Source of the DNA: CAVUFH01 sp963740835
GTDB taxonomy: Bacteria > Actinomycetota > Acidimicrobiia > IMCC26256 > PALSA-610
Assembly (NCBI GenBank): GCA_963740835.1
Contig: CAVUFH010000003.1
Coordinates: forward strand, 620,001 to 684,000
Direction: 5' to 3'
Length of the DNA: 64,000 nucleotides
The notes under the pieces are model-generated. The model had not been told where the DNA came from. It was given only the letters and a program-made list of their open reading frames with translations, and searched no databases. This document shows positions 23,711 to 33,166 of this stretch, in pieces (position 1 is the first letter of the stretch; each line of letters starts with the position of its first letter). The position numbers and the translations under genes are program-made.

Positions 23711-25116
23711 CCGACCAGCTCCCCGTCGTCGATCGGGCCGAGTTGTCGCGGCCCGTACGGCACGTCGCGTTCGTCCGCGTCCGCGTCGTCGCCGCGTTCG
23801 CGGCGGAACCGACGGCTCATGCGCCGCAGCACCGCGATCGCGGTCGCGCCGAGCGCGATGTAGAGCAACACGACGACGATGAACGTGATCCAGATGCCGC
23901 CGTTCGCGGTCGCTGCGTCCTCGACCTTCATGTGGTTGTGGACGATCCAGGGTTGGCGCCCGACTTCCGCGACCGTCCAACCGGCTTCCAAGGCGAGTAC
24001 CGACGCGATGCCGGCGCCGGACGCGACCCAGAGGAACAACCGGGACTTCGGCATGTCGCGCCGGAAGATCCAGCACAGCCCGTACCAGACCGACAGCAGG
24101 AACAGCGCGGTGCCGATGCCGACCATGACGTCCCAGGCGAGGTGCACGGTGTTCACCTCGCGGATCGTGGGCTGATCGTCGGTGGGAACGGTGTCGAGGC
24201 CTTGGATCACCGTGTTCTTCCCGGTTTTCGGATCCGACAGCCAGGACGCGAGGCCAGGGATCGGGATGCCGCCGGTGACCTCATCATTGGAATTCAGGTG
24301 TCCGAACAGCGTCTCCGGGACATCGCTCTCCGTCTTCGGGACCATCTCGATCGCCGCGAACTTGATCGGCTCGTTGTTGTAGACCCACCGTGCGACCGTG
24401 TCGCCGACCGCCATCTGGATCGGTGTGGCGATCGCGGCGACGGTGAACGGGATGATGAAGCCGAGGCGGTGGTAGCGGTCGCGGCGACCCCGCAGCATCG
24501 CGAACGCGTAGACCGACGCGATGAGGAAGCCGCCGACCAGGTACGCCGCGAGCAGCATGTGGCTGGCCTCATACGGCCATGCCTTGTTGAAGAACACCTT
24601 CCACGGATCGACGTCGACGATGTCTCCGTTCTTGTTCAGCGTGAACCCGGCCGGTTCGTTCATCCACGCGTTCGCGGCGACCACCGAGAGTGTGCCGCCG
24701 ATGCCCGCGATCACGATGGGCACCCCGGTCCAGAAGTGGGTCCACGGCTTGAGCCGCCTCCAACCGAAGATGTAGATGGCGATGAAGATGGCTTCGGTGA
24801 AGAAGAAGAGGCCTTCGACCGCGAAGGGGATCCCGAACGCGGCGCCCCACTGGCCCATGAACTTGGGCCAGAGCAGACCGAACTCGAAGGTCAGCACCGT
24901 ACCCGTCACGGCGCCCACCGCGAAGGTGACCGCCATGTACTTGGCCCACCGCTGCGCGAGGAGCAGCGCGTCGTTGTCGCCCTTCTTGATGGCGCGGTAG
25001 TTGGCGATCAGCGCCATGCACGCCCACGACACTCCCAGCGGCACCAGGATGATGTGGAAGGCGAGCGTGAACGCCATCTGCGCACGCGCCCACGGGACCG
25101 GGTCCACGGCGAGCAT
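23707..25116 (-). CDS. cydA: Cytochrome bd ubiquinol oxidase subunit I
   Basis: A 469-residue heme subunit of the high-affinity quinol oxidase used at low oxygen and under stress. The heme ligands are His21 (LAFHIILVPLG), the His in YEASHMLLAAYLVGG and the Met in HLAWDVMVGIGT. GRQPWIVHNHMKVEDA is the conserved quinol-side segment. The Q-loop (EMVPKTESDVPETLFGHLNS on) is short, as in the S-type/Cio group. ATG 25116 is the first start. Two copies of the palindromic operator lie 57 and 94 nt upstream, so cydAB is the most heavily marked target in the window. Confidence 0.96.
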   Translation of the reverse strand: MLAVDPVPWARAQMAFTLAFHIILVPLGVSWACMALIANYRAIKKGDNDALLLAQRWAKYMAVTFAVGAVTGTVLTFEFGLLWPKFMGQWGAAFGIPFAVEGLFFFTEAIFIAIYIFGWRRLKPWTHFWTGVPIVIAGIGGTLSVVAANAWMNEPAGFTLNKNGDIVDVDPWKVFFNKAWPYEASHMLLAAYLVGGFLIASVYAFAMLRGRRDRYHRLGFIIPFTVAAIATPIQMAVGDTVARWVYNNEPIKFAAIEMVPKTESDVPETLFGHLNSNDEVTGGIPIPGLASWLSDPKTGKNTVIQGLDTVPTDDQPTIREVNTVHLAWDVMVGIGTALFLLSVWYGLCWIFRRDMPKSRLFLWVASGAGIASVLALEAGWTVAEVGRQPWIVHNHMKVEDAATANGGIWITFIVVVLLYIALGATAIAVLRRMSRRFRRERGDDADADERDVPYGPRQLGPIDDGELVG

Positions 25117-25173
25117 CGGTCGTCCTCCGATCCGGGGATCCTGCGATTCTGCACAGTGTGCCCCGACCAGTCG

Positions 25174-25190
25174 TCATCCCGTTCGGATGA
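25174..25190. promoter_or_regulatory. 17-bp palindromic operator, copy 4
   Basis: TCATCCCGTTCGGATGA: 6-bp arms TCATCC/GGATGA around CGTTC. It is 57 nt upstream of cydA and 70 nt upstream of the divergent membrane protein gene. Confidence 0.65.
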
Positions 25191-25210
25191 ATCCAGCTGG
25201 GCACTCGACA

Positions 25211-25227
25211 TCACCCGATCAGGGCGA
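25211..25227. promoter_or_regulatory. 17-bp palindromic operator, copy 5
   Basis: TCACCCGATCAGGGCGA, 20 nt beyond copy 4 and centre-to-centre 37 nt from it. It is closest to the rightward gene at 25261 (33 nt). The weakest match of the seven. Confidence 0.45.
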
Positions 25228-25260
25228 TGTTCGTGAGCGTCGGTCGGTCAGAATGTCCTG

Positions 25261-25959
25261 ATGGGCGAGGCCGGACTCTCTGCAGCCGAGGTCGGCAAGG
25301 GGATCTCGGAACACCGGCACCACACGGAGAACGGCGAGGCCCGAGGGCAGGATCGCGTCATCACGATCATCGAAGCGACCCTACTGGCCGTCGTGGCGCT
25401 GCTCGCGGCGTGGTCCGGGTTCGCGTCCTCGAAGTGGAGCACGGAGTCGCGCCTCGACCTCGCCGAGGCATCGTCCGCGCGTACCGAGGCGAACCGCGCC
25501 GACGACGCGGCAGGTGAGATCAAGGACTTCGACGCGTCGACGTTCAACGCCTGGTTTTCCGCGTACCTCCTTGGGAACCAGAGGGCGGTCGCACTCGCGG
25601 AGCGCCGGTTCCGGCCGGAGTTCAAGGTCGCGTTCGATGCGTGGGAAGCGACGAATCCGGAGACCAATCCTGACGCACCTCCGGGACCCACCTTCATGCC
25701 GGAGTACCGGGAGCCCGGCGCGGAGGAGGCCGTAGCGCTCGACCGCCGCGCCACGCGGAAATTCGAGGAGGGCCAGGAAGCGGCGGCCAACGCCGATGAC
25801 TATGTGCGTACCACCGTCTACCTCGCGACGGTGCTGTTCCTGGTCGGGATCAGCGGCCACTTCCGCGTCCGCGGCGCGCGCATCGGTCTCGTCGTCGTGG
25901 GCGTCATCGTCCTCGGCATCGCCGGGGTGACGCTTGCCACCTTGCCCGGTCTGCCGTGA
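25261..25959 (+). CDS. DUF4337-like membrane protein
   Basis: A 232-residue protein. An N-terminal polar segment is followed by one helix (TIIEATLLAVVALLAAWSGF), a long extracytoplasmic or cytoplasmic helical region (SSKWSTESRLDLAEASSART to AANADDYVRT) and two C-terminal helices (VYLATVLFLVGISGHF, IGLVVVGVIVLGIAGVTLAT). The layout resembles DUF4337 proteins. Its stop overlaps the next start by 4 nt (GTGA), so the two are an operon. Divergent from cydA with two palindromic operators between, suggesting co-regulation with the bd oxidase. Confidence 0.7.
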   Translation: MGEAGLSAAEVGKGISEHRHHTENGEARGQDRVITIIEATLLAVVALLAAWSGFASSKWSTESRLDLAEASSARTEANRADDAAGEIKDFDASTFNAWFSAYLLGNQRAVALAERRFRPEFKVAFDAWEATNPETNPDAPPGPTFMPEYREPGAEEAVALDRRATRKFEEGQEAAANADDYVRTTVYLATVLFLVGISGHFRVRGARIGLVVVGVIVLGIAGVTLATLPGLP

Positions 25960-26639
25960 GCGCCGACGATCCGACCGACGGCGACGAGGCCGACGACGAA
26001 CTGATCGCCGAAGCCCGCTGGCCGATGGCCGCTGCAGTGCTCGCGACGATGGTGCTCACGATCCTGTTGCCGAACAACTTCCGGCACCTCCCGGTGTGGC
26101 TGGTGCCGGTGCTCGAGGGCGGCCTGCTGCTCGCGGTGGTCCTCGGCGATCCCGGCAAGATCGATCGCCGGTCCCGGTCCTTGCGAGTCGTATCGATCGG
26201 GCTCGTATCACTGCTCGTCCTCAGCGCGCTGTGGGCGACGGCGCTACTGACCGTGGCGCTCATCGAAGGCAACCAGGCGACGAACTCGGCCGGTGAACTG
26301 CTACGGGTCGGTGGCATCGTGTGGCTGTCGAACAACATCGCATTCGCGCTGCTGTTCTGGGAACTGGACGGCGGCGGCGCGGCCGCCCGCGCTCATCGCC
26401 TGCCGAAGTACCCCGATTTCGCCTTTCCGCAGCAGCTGAACCCGGACGTCGCGCCCCCGAACTGGCGGCCCCGGTTCGTCGACTACCTGTACCTGGGCTT
26501 CACCAACGCCACCGCCTTCAGCCCCACCGACGCGATGCCGCTCGCGCCCTGGGCCAAGATCACGATGGCGGTCCAGTCGCTCGCGTCCCTCCTCATCCTC
26601 GGCCTCGTCATCGCCCGGGCTGTGAACATCTTCACCTGA
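25956..26639 (+). CDS. DUF1345-like integral membrane protein
   Basis: A 227-residue protein with an acidic N-terminus (DDPTDGDEADDEL) and about six helices (WPMAAAVLATMVLTILLPNN, VSIGLVSLLVLSALWATALL, VGGIVWLSNNIAFALLFWEL, then two near the C-terminus). The segment YLYLGFTNATAFSPTDAMPL before the last helix recalls the pore-like loop of DUF1345 and two-TM ion channels. GTG 25956 overlaps the previous stop. Function unknown. Confidence 0.68.
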   Translation: MSADDPTDGDEADDELIAEARWPMAAAVLATMVLTILLPNNFRHLPVWLVPVLEGGLLLAVVLGDPGKIDRRSRSLRVVSIGLVSLLVLSALWATALLTVALIEGNQATNSAGELLRVGGIVWLSNNIAFALLFWELDGGGAAARAHRLPKYPDFAFPQQLNPDVAPPNWRPRFVDYLYLGFTNATAFSPTDAMPLAPWAKITMAVQSLASLLILGLVIARAVNIFT

Positions 26640-26668
26640 CCGGGGCGGGGACCGGCCGCGGTGCACGT

Positions 26669-26685
26669 TCATCCCCTTCGGGTGA
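26669..26685. promoter_or_regulatory. 17-bp palindromic operator, copy 6
   Basis: TCATCCCCTTCGGGTGA, in the 271-nt gap between the DUF1345-like gene and the SHOCT gene, 225 nt before the latter's start. It is farther from a start than the other copies, so a long leader or an unseen small gene may lie between. I see no other gene in this gap. Confidence 0.5.
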
Positions 26686-26910
26686 TGCTCGGTCGGCGCC
26701 CTGGCGACATCCTGGGGACATGCGAGATTTGCTTCTTCGCAGAGATCGCATCTGTGTGCGAGCGTCGCACCATCACCGACGCCGGGACGGTGCGGCTGGC
26801 ATCATTGCCCGAACAAGCCGAGGACGCTGCACGCACGCGGCGACTCGGGTGAGACTCATGCCAACGAATGAGGCCAGTGCAATGCGGGCCTCGAGAAACA
26901 GGAGAGATAC

Positions 26911-27309
26911 GTGACACTCGCTTCCGACTTCGGTACCGGCCAGGTCTTCTGGTCGATCCTGTGGTTCACGATGTTCTTCATCTGGATCTGGCTGTTGATC
27001 ATCGTCTTCAGTGACATCTTCCGCAGCCACGACCTCGGCGGCTTCGCCAAGGCGCTTTGGGTGATCGGCATCATCATCGTCCCGTACCTCGGCGTGTTCA
27101 TCTACTTGATCGCGCGGGGCCACAAGATGCAGGAGCACGCGATGGCCGCGGCCCAGGCGCAGGATGCCGCTGCGAAGCAGTACATCCAGAGTGCGGTCGG
27201 GAGTTCGACGAGCACCGCCGACGAGCTCGCGCGTTTGGCCGACCTCAAGGACCGCGGCGTGATCGACGACGCCGAGTTCCAGCGGTTGAAGGCGAAGGCG
27301 CTCGCCTGA
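26911..27309 (+). CDS. SHOCT-domain membrane protein (PLDc_N-type helices)
   Basis: A 132-residue protein with two N-terminal helices (VFWSILWFTMFFIWIWLLII; FAKALWVIGIIIVPYLGVFI), as in PLDc_N proteins. An Ala/Gln-rich linker (HAMAAAQAQDAAAKQY) and a C-terminal SHOCT motif (ADELARLADLKDRGVIDDAE with FQRLKAKALA) follow. SHOCT is a small oligomerisation module. GTG 26911 is 7 nt after GGAGAG. Similar proteins are often stress-induced; the palindrome at 26669 may control it. Confidence 0.82.
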   Translation: MTLASDFGTGQVFWSILWFTMFFIWIWLLIIVFSDIFRSHDLGGFAKALWVIGIIIVPYLGVFIYLIARGHKMQEHAMAAAQAQDAAAKQYIQSAVGSSTSTADELARLADLKDRGVIDDAEFQRLKAKALA

Positions 27310-27447
27310 GGTTGCGCTTGGAAGCCGGATTGCGCGTCACGGCGGCTGCCCGGAGCGGCAGCCGCCGTTGCGCGTCCGATCCTTGACGCGTGCGCTCCTA
27401 ATACGGCAATCGACGAGGAGGGCAGGCCGGGAAGCGAGGACGAAGGA

Positions 27448-28785
27448 GTGACGACTTCCACGAACCCACCGGAACCGGCGGCGCCGCCCGATCCCGTCGA
27501 GCTGCTCAGGAGCAACAGCTATCTCGGGTTGCTCGTGCTGGGCGCAATCATCGGGGTCCCGATCGCCACCGTGGCGTACTTCTTCTTGAAGCTCGTCGCC
27601 GAGGCGCAGCAGTACATCTTCACCACGCTTCCGAACGACCTCGGTTTCGACGGCGCGCCGGCTTGGTGGCCGGCCCCGTTCCTTGCGCTCAGCGGGCTCC
27701 TCGTCGCGCTCGCGATCAAGTACCTCCCGGGAACCGGTGGCCACTCTCCGGCCGACGGATTCAAGCCCAGCGGCGCGGTCCCGCCGACCGAGCTCCCGGG
27801 CATCGTGCTGGCCGCCTTCGTCACCCTGAGCCTCGGGGTCGTGCTCGGCCCGGAAGCGCCACTCATCGCGATCGGCAGCGGTCTCGGTGTCCTGGCGATC
27901 CATCTCCTCAAGCGGGACGCGCCGCAGATGGCCGTCGTTGTCGTGGCGGTGGCCGGGAGCTTCGCCGCGATCTCGACCCTTCTCGGTTCGCCGATCGTCG
28001 GCGCCTTCCTGCTGATGGAAGTGGCGGGCTTGGGAGGCCCGCTCCTGGGCGTCGTGCTCGTGCCTGGCCTGCTCGCGGCCGGTGTGGGTTCGCTCATCTT
28101 CGTGGGGCTCGACGCCTGGACCGGCTTCGGGACGTTTTCGCTCTCCGTGCCCAACATCCCGCCCGCGAGCTCCCCAACGGGAGCCGAGTTCCTCTGGGCG
28201 ATCGCGATCGGCGTCGCAGCCGCGGTGGTCGGCGCCGGGATCAAGCGAATGGCCCTCATGATCCGGCCTGTGGTCGAACGGCAGAGCCTGGTGCGCACGC
28301 CACTCGCGGGATTGGCGATCGGTGGGCTCGCGTTCGTCTTCGTCGAGGGCTCGGATCGCAACGTTTCGTTCATGCTCTTCTCCGGACAGGACTCGCTGCC
28401 GTCGCTCATCGAGAATGCGTCCGGTTGGACGGTCGGCGCCCTCCTGCTTCTCATCATCTGCAAAGGACTCGCCTACGGCATCTCGCTGAGCAGCTTCCGC
28501 GGCGGTCCCGTCTTCCCAGGGCTGTTCATCGGTGCCGCCGGCGGCATCGCGCTGTCCCACCTGGCCGGCCTGCCGATGATCGCGGGCGCGGCCATGGGCA
28601 TGGGTGCGCTGATGACGGCCATGCTCGGTCTCCCGCTCACGTCGGTCATGCTCACGACGCTGTTTCTCCAAGCCGATGGCCTCACGCTCATGCCCGTCGT
28701 GATCGTCGCCGTCGCGATCTCTTACGTCGCGTCCGCGCGGCTGGCTCCGAAGATGCCACCAACCGCCGAGCCGGCACCGGCGTGA
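27448..28785 (+). CDS. ClC-family chloride channel/antiporter
   Basis: A 445-residue polytopic protein. Selectivity-filter segments: GTGGHSPADGF (in place of GSGIPE), GVVLGPEAPLIAIGSGLGVL (the GxxGPExP type) and FRGGPVFPGLFIGAAGGIAL (GGxFxPGL). The gating-glutamate position falls in GPEAP. This branch of bacterial ClC proteins is less studied, and whether it is a channel or H+/Cl- antiporter cannot be said. GTG 27448 follows GAGGACGAAGGA. No CBS domains. It stands alone, with gaps of 138 and 44 nt on either side. Confidence 0.9.
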   Translation: MTTSTNPPEPAAPPDPVELLRSNSYLGLLVLGAIIGVPIATVAYFFLKLVAEAQQYIFTTLPNDLGFDGAPAWWPAPFLALSGLLVALAIKYLPGTGGHSPADGFKPSGAVPPTELPGIVLAAFVTLSLGVVLGPEAPLIAIGSGLGVLAIHLLKRDAPQMAVVVVAVAGSFAAISTLLGSPIVGAFLLMEVAGLGGPLLGVVLVPGLLAAGVGSLIFVGLDAWTGFGTFSLSVPNIPPASSPTGAEFLWAIAIGVAAAVVGAGIKRMALMIRPVVERQSLVRTPLAGLAIGGLAFVFVEGSDRNVSFMLFSGQDSLPSLIENASGWTVGALLLLIICKGLAYGISLSSFRGGPVFPGLFIGAAGGIALSHLAGLPMIAGAAMGMGALMTAMLGLPLTSVMLTTLFLQADGLTLMPVVIVAVAISYVASARLAPKMPPTAEPAPA

Positions 28786-28829
28786 CCGCGAGGGTGACAC
28801 TGTTTCAGTCAGCCGACTAAAACTCGGCG

Positions 28830-30353
28830 ATGGCTCATGATCCCGTTGTCGCCGAAACCGTCCGCGCGGCCGAGCACCTCGAACCTCGCTTCGTCCTCGC
28901 AGACCAGGAGCAGCGCGCCGGCGCGTGCCTGAACGCGTACCGCGGCGCGGCCGGCAAACGGCCGAACGTGCTGGTGATCCTGTTCGACGACGTCGGCTGG
29001 GGCGACTTCGGCTGTTACGGCGGCGGCGCCGCGGTGGGCGCGCCCACCCCCAACATCGACAAGCTCGCGCGCCGCGGGCTCCTCCTGACGAGCTGCTACT
29101 CCGAGCCGTCGTGCACGCCCTCCCGCGCGTCGCTGATGACCGGCCGCCTACCGATGCGGCACGGACTGCTGCGGCCCCCGATGTACGGCCAGCCCGGCGG
29201 CCTCGCGGGCGAGGTCACACTCGCGCAGCTCCTGCACGACGCGGGCTACGTGACGCAGGCCGTCGGCAAGTGGCACATGGGTGAGAACCGGGAGTCGCAA
29301 GCGCAGCATGTCGGCTTCGACGATTTCTACGGGTTCCTGTCGGTTTCCGACATGTACACCGAGTGGCGGGACGCGAACTTCTTCCCGGAGATCGTCTACA
29401 GCGCGGAGCGCACCGAGTGGGTGCGGAACCTTCCGTTCAACAAGTGCTTCGTGCACGCGCGGCGCGGCGAGGACGCCGAGAACGTCGAAGAGGTGACGAT
29501 CCCGGTCCTCTCGCTGCTCGACGACAAGTGGACCGACTACTCGCGGGCGTTCATCCGCGAACGTGCGGGCAAGGAGGAACCGTGGTTCCTCTACCACTGC
29601 ACGCGCGGCGCGCACTTCGACAACTACCCGCACGAGCGGTTTCTCGGGAAGTCGCCGGCGAAGCACCCGTACAAGGACACGATCCTCGAGCTCGACGACA
29701 TCGTCGGGCGGCTCGTGGCCGAGCTCGAGGCGACCGGGCAGCTCGATGACACGCTGATCTTCCTCTCCTCCGACAACGGTCCCGAGATGGAGACGTGGCC
29801 GGACGCGGCCTATTCGCCGTTCCGCTGCGCCAAAGGCAGCACATGGGAAGGCGGCCAGCGCGTGCCCGCGATCGTCGCGTGGCCGGGGATGATCGAACCC
29901 GATCGCGTCAGCGACGGGCTGTTCTCGCAGATGGATCTGTTCAACACGATCCTGCAGCTCGCCGCGGCCGCGGATCGCATCCCGACCGACCGCTACATCG
30001 ACGGCGTGGACCAGACGTCGTTCCTGCTCGACCCCGAAGGCGTGTCGAACCGCAAGTTCCTCTACTACTGGCTCGTCAATGTGTTCTCCGCGCTGCGCGT
30101 CGGCGAGTGGAAGTTCATGGTCGCGTCCACCTCGGACGACGACCGTGACTGCCTGAACCTCGGCGGCTTCACCGGCGTCACCCAGCGCTACACACACGGG
30201 CGGCTCTACAACCTCTACCTCGATCCCAAGGAGAGCCGCAGCTACATGATCCGCAAGCTCGCGTACATCGACACGTTCACGGACGGCATCCGGCAGCACT
30301 TCGTGACCTTCGGCAAATACCCACCGAAGCAACCGATCGCAGCGATGAGTTGA
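28830..30353 (+). CDS. Arylsulfatase-type sulfatase
   Basis: A 507-residue type I sulfatase. Metal ligands lie in LFDDVGWGDFGCYGG (Asp53-Asp54). The formylglycine site is Cys95 in SEPSCTPSRASLMTGRLP (CxPSR), which needs a formylglycine-generating enzyme, not seen here. GKWHMG, FLSSDNGPEMETWP and KGSTWEGGQRVPAIVAWPG complete the active site. The first 45 residues are not a signal peptide, so it is likely cytoplasmic. ATG 28830. Convergent with the MFS gene. The substrate is unknown. Confidence 0.92.
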   Translation: MAHDPVVAETVRAAEHLEPRFVLADQEQRAGACLNAYRGAAGKRPNVLVILFDDVGWGDFGCYGGGAAVGAPTPNIDKLARRGLLLTSCYSEPSCTPSRASLMTGRLPMRHGLLRPPMYGQPGGLAGEVTLAQLLHDAGYVTQAVGKWHMGENRESQAQHVGFDDFYGFLSVSDMYTEWRDANFFPEIVYSAERTEWVRNLPFNKCFVHARRGEDAENVEEVTIPVLSLLDDKWTDYSRAFIRERAGKEEPWFLYHCTRGAHFDNYPHERFLGKSPAKHPYKDTILELDDIVGRLVAELEATGQLDDTLIFLSSDNGPEMETWPDAAYSPFRCAKGSTWEGGQRVPAIVAWPGMIEPDRVSDGLFSQMDLFNTILQLAAAADRIPTDRYIDGVDQTSFLLDPEGVSNRKFLYYWLVNVFSALRVGEWKFMVASTSDDDRDCLNLGGFTGVTQRYTHGRLYNLYLDPKESRSYMIRKLAYIDTFTDGIRQHFVTFGKYPPKQPIAAMS

Positions 30354-30381
30354 GTGTGAACGCGGGCCAGTGTGCGTCTGC

Positions 30382-31566
30382 TCAGGTGATCGCCGGGACC
30401 GTTCGGGCGCGAGTGACCACGAAACCGAAGCCGCCCATCACGAGTGCGACGATGGCCGCGAGGCCGAAGAGCGTCGACAGATGGGTGCCGGCGTCCTGCA
30501 ACGGCCCTGCGCCGAACGCAGCGATCCCGTAGCCGATCTGGTAGCACGCGATGACACCGCCGGCGACGGCCGCGCCCATCGCGGTGAGCTCTTCCTGCCC
30601 GAAGCTGATGGTCAGCGGGAGCAACGCCGAGCAGCACAGCCCGGCCAGGCCGAACGTGAAGATCGCGAGCGCGGGCTTGTCGTCTGGGAGCTGGGAGATC
30701 GAGACGAAGACGACGGCGAGCAGGACGGGGAGCACGCGGTAGGTGACGCGCATCGGCACCCAGCGCTGCAGTGCCGCGAACCCGACGCGGCCGAGGGTGA
30801 CGGACGCCCAGAACGTCGTCAGGGCGAGCGATGCCATCGTGGTGGACGCGCCGAGGTCCTTCATGTCGATGGACGCCCAGTTTCCGTTCATCGTCTCGCA
30901 GATGCCGTAGCAGACCGCGAACCCGGCGTAGATCCAGAACCGGCCGGGGATCGGTGCACGCCTGGCGCCGGCGACGTGCGCCGGCCGCGCGACCTCGAGG
31001 GGGAGCCGCATGCTGGCGCCGAGCACGAGCGCGAGCGTGGTTCCGGCGACGATCGGCAGGCCCCACCAGAAGTCGAGCCCGATGAACACTGCGACGAGCA
31101 GCGGGGCGAGCGCGGTGCCGACCCCCAGCAACGCGTTCAGCACGAGTACCGACGAGTCCACCTTCCCTGGGTTGAACGCCGCGGTGAACGTGTTGAGCGC
31201 GGGAACCGTGAAGCCGAAGCCCACCCCGAGCGAGAACGTGGCGCAGAGCAGGAGTGCGTAGGCGATGCCCTCGTCGTGTTCGAAGATCGCGCTGATGACG
31301 AGGAGCGTCATCGAGGTGACGTTCGCCAGCATGCCGACGAGGTACACCTTGCGCGTCCCCACGCGCCGCGCCCACGACGCCCCGAGGATCGACGCCGCGA
31401 CCGCGGCGATCGCCTGCGGCACGAACATCGCGCCGTACGCACTGCTCGTCAGGCCGTACTCGGTGGGGCTCGTGAAGACCGTGCTCGCGGCGGGAAAGGT
31501 GACGAGCGCGACCCCCTGCGCGACCGCCGCGATCAGGACGACGCGCGCTTCGGTGCGAGATGCCAT
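30382..31566 (-). CDS. MFS transporter
   Basis: A 394-residue 12-helix transporter. The loop 2-3 motif is weak (GASWARRVGTRKVYLVGMLA in place of GxLaDrxGrrr). The N-terminal half (GVGFGFTVPALNTFTAAFNP) and C-terminal half (GAAVAGGVIACYQIGYGIAA) have the two-fold repeat. It is last of the minus-strand SDR-GMC-MFS run (32 nt after the GMC stop), so it may import or export the compound those enzymes handle. The substrate cannot be read from sequence. Confidence 0.85.
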   Translation of the reverse strand: MASRTEARVVLIAAVAQGVALVTFPAASTVFTSPTEYGLTSSAYGAMFVPQAIAAVAASILGASWARRVGTRKVYLVGMLANVTSMTLLVISAIFEHDEGIAYALLLCATFSLGVGFGFTVPALNTFTAAFNPGKVDSSVLVLNALLGVGTALAPLLVAVFIGLDFWWGLPIVAGTTLALVLGASMRLPLEVARPAHVAGARRAPIPGRFWIYAGFAVCYGICETMNGNWASIDMKDLGASTTMASLALTTFWASVTLGRVGFAALQRWVPMRVTYRVLPVLLAVVFVSISQLPDDKPALAIFTFGLAGLCCSALLPLTISFGQEELTAMGAAVAGGVIACYQIGYGIAAFGAGPLQDAGTHLSTLFGLAAIVALVMGGFGFVVTRARTVPAIT

Positions 31567-31598
31567 GCTCCCCCGTTCCGGCTCGCAGGCGGTCGCCG

Positions 31599-33152
31599 TC
31601 AGCCGAGACGGGACTGCAGGTGTTCGCCCACGCGGATCGCGTTCGCCATTGCGGTGAGCGCCGGGTTCACCGCGCCGATGCTCGGGAAGAAGCTGGTGTC
31701 CACCACGTAGAGGTTGTCGACCTCGTGCGCCTTGCAGTTCGGGTCGAGCACGGAGGTCTCGGGGTCGGAGCCGAAGCGGGCGGTGCCGGATTGGTGCGCA
31801 CAGCCCACGATCGCGATCGACATGTCCATGTAGAAGTTCTTGTCGAGCACGTGGTGGTCGGCGAGGCCGGTGTGGTTCAGGATCTTCTTCAGCTCGTGGT
31901 AGAGCCGGTCAGCTTCCTTGTCGTTCGTCATCTCGTACGCGATCGCGATGTCGCCATCGGGGCGCACAGTGACCCGGTTGTCGGGCTTCGGCAGGTCTTC
32001 GGTCGTCAGCCAGAAGTCGACCGCGTGGTGCGCGACATCGTCGAGGCTCCAGTGCGGTGCGAGCTTCGTCAGGTGCGGCTCTTCACCCTTCATCGCGGCC
32101 GCGTTCGACTTGCCGACCATCTGGATGTTGCCGATCGGGTACTGGTAGTCGTCCGTACCGAAGTAGAAGTCGTTCAGGCCGAGCGTCTTCTGGAAGACAG
32201 TGTCGTTGCGTTCCTTCGACAGCGCGACGACCGCCTTGCTGTTGTGGAACATGAAGTTGCGCCCGACCTGATCCGAGCCGTTGGCGAGCCCGTTCGGGTG
32301 CCGGTCGTTCGCCGATGCGAGCAGGATCCGCGCGCTGTTCGACGCGCCTGCCGCGAGCACCACGATGTCGGCTTCGTAGACCTCGCGTGTGCCGCCGCGC
32401 TCGACGACCACGCCGGTGACATCACGGCCGGATGCTTTGGTCTCGAGTGCGGTGACCCTGGCGTCGACGAGCAGCGTGACGTTCGGTTCGTCCAGGATCG
32501 GACGTACCGCGATTGTCTCCGCGTCGGACTTGGCGTGCACGAGGCACGGGTAGCCGTCGCACCACGTACACCGGATGCACACGCTCTTGGGCCGCTCGGC
32601 CTCGTCGAACAAGATGCCGCACGGCGCGTGGAACGGCTTGTAGCCGGCGCGCTCGAGGTCGTCGGAGAGCTGCTGAATGCGCGGCTCGTGCGAAACCGCC
32701 GGCCACGGGTACTGCTTGCTCCACAGACCCTCGGTGGGGTCTTCGCCGTGGTTGCCGCGCACCTCGTAGAGCCACTCGGCCTTGGTGTAGTACGGCTCGA
32801 AGTCGTCGTAGCTCACCGGCCACGCGGGCGAGATGCCGTCGACGTGTTTCAGTTCGCCGAAGTCCTGCGGTCGGAGCCGGTACAGCGCGGCACCGTAGAG
32901 CTTGGTCGCGCCACCGACGAAGTAGTGCACCTGCGGCTGGAACGCCTTGCCGTCGGCGTCGTGCCACGTCTCGTCCGAGATGTAGCGCCCGTCGATGAAC
33001 ACGGGTTCGGGTGTCCAGTTCTCCATCTCGCGCGGAAGGAAGTTGCCCCGCTCGAGGAGCAGGATCTGCTTGCCGGACGGCGCCAGCGTGTGCGCGAGGG
33101 TGCCGCCACCCGCGCCGGTGCCGATGATGATGACGTCGTAGCGCTCGGCCAT
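31599..33152 (-). CDS. GMC-family FAD-dependent oxidoreductase
   Basis: A 517-residue alcohol/sugar oxidase or dehydrogenase. FAD site YDVIIIGTGAGGGTLAHTLA at the N-terminus, VGGATKLYGAALYRLRPQDF (GMC signature), IVVLAAGASNSARILLAS, and the active-site histidine in IVGCAHQSGTARFG with SIGAVNPALTAMANAIRV. A cysteine cluster (CIRCTWCDGYPC) is also present in the gluconate-dehydrogenase-like branch. It follows the SDR gene by 14 nt with GAGGAC before its ATG, so it is an operon with SDR and MFS. Likely oxidation of a polyol or sugar. Confidence 0.91.
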   Translation of the reverse strand: MAERYDVIIIGTGAGGGTLAHTLAPSGKQILLLERGNFLPREMENWTPEPVFIDGRYISDETWHDADGKAFQPQVHYFVGGATKLYGAALYRLRPQDFGELKHVDGISPAWPVSYDDFEPYYTKAEWLYEVRGNHGEDPTEGLWSKQYPWPAVSHEPRIQQLSDDLERAGYKPFHAPCGILFDEAERPKSVCIRCTWCDGYPCLVHAKSDAETIAVRPILDEPNVTLLVDARVTALETKASGRDVTGVVVERGGTREVYEADIVVLAAGASNSARILLASANDRHPNGLANGSDQVGRNFMFHNSKAVVALSKERNDTVFQKTLGLNDFYFGTDDYQYPIGNIQMVGKSNAAAMKGEEPHLTKLAPHWSLDDVAHHAVDFWLTTEDLPKPDNRVTVRPDGDIAIAYEMTNDKEADRLYHELKKILNHTGLADHHVLDKNFYMDMSIAIVGCAHQSGTARFGSDPETSVLDPNCKAHEVDNLYVVDTSFFPSIGAVNPALTAMANAIRVGEHLQSRLG

Positions 33153-33166
33153 TGGGTCCTCGATCC

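Noticed and set aside
26661..26852. Small gene of about 63 codons downstream of operator copy 6
   Set aside because: The frame overlaps the palindrome, has no ribosome site and no protein-like features (mixed Cys/Arg composition).
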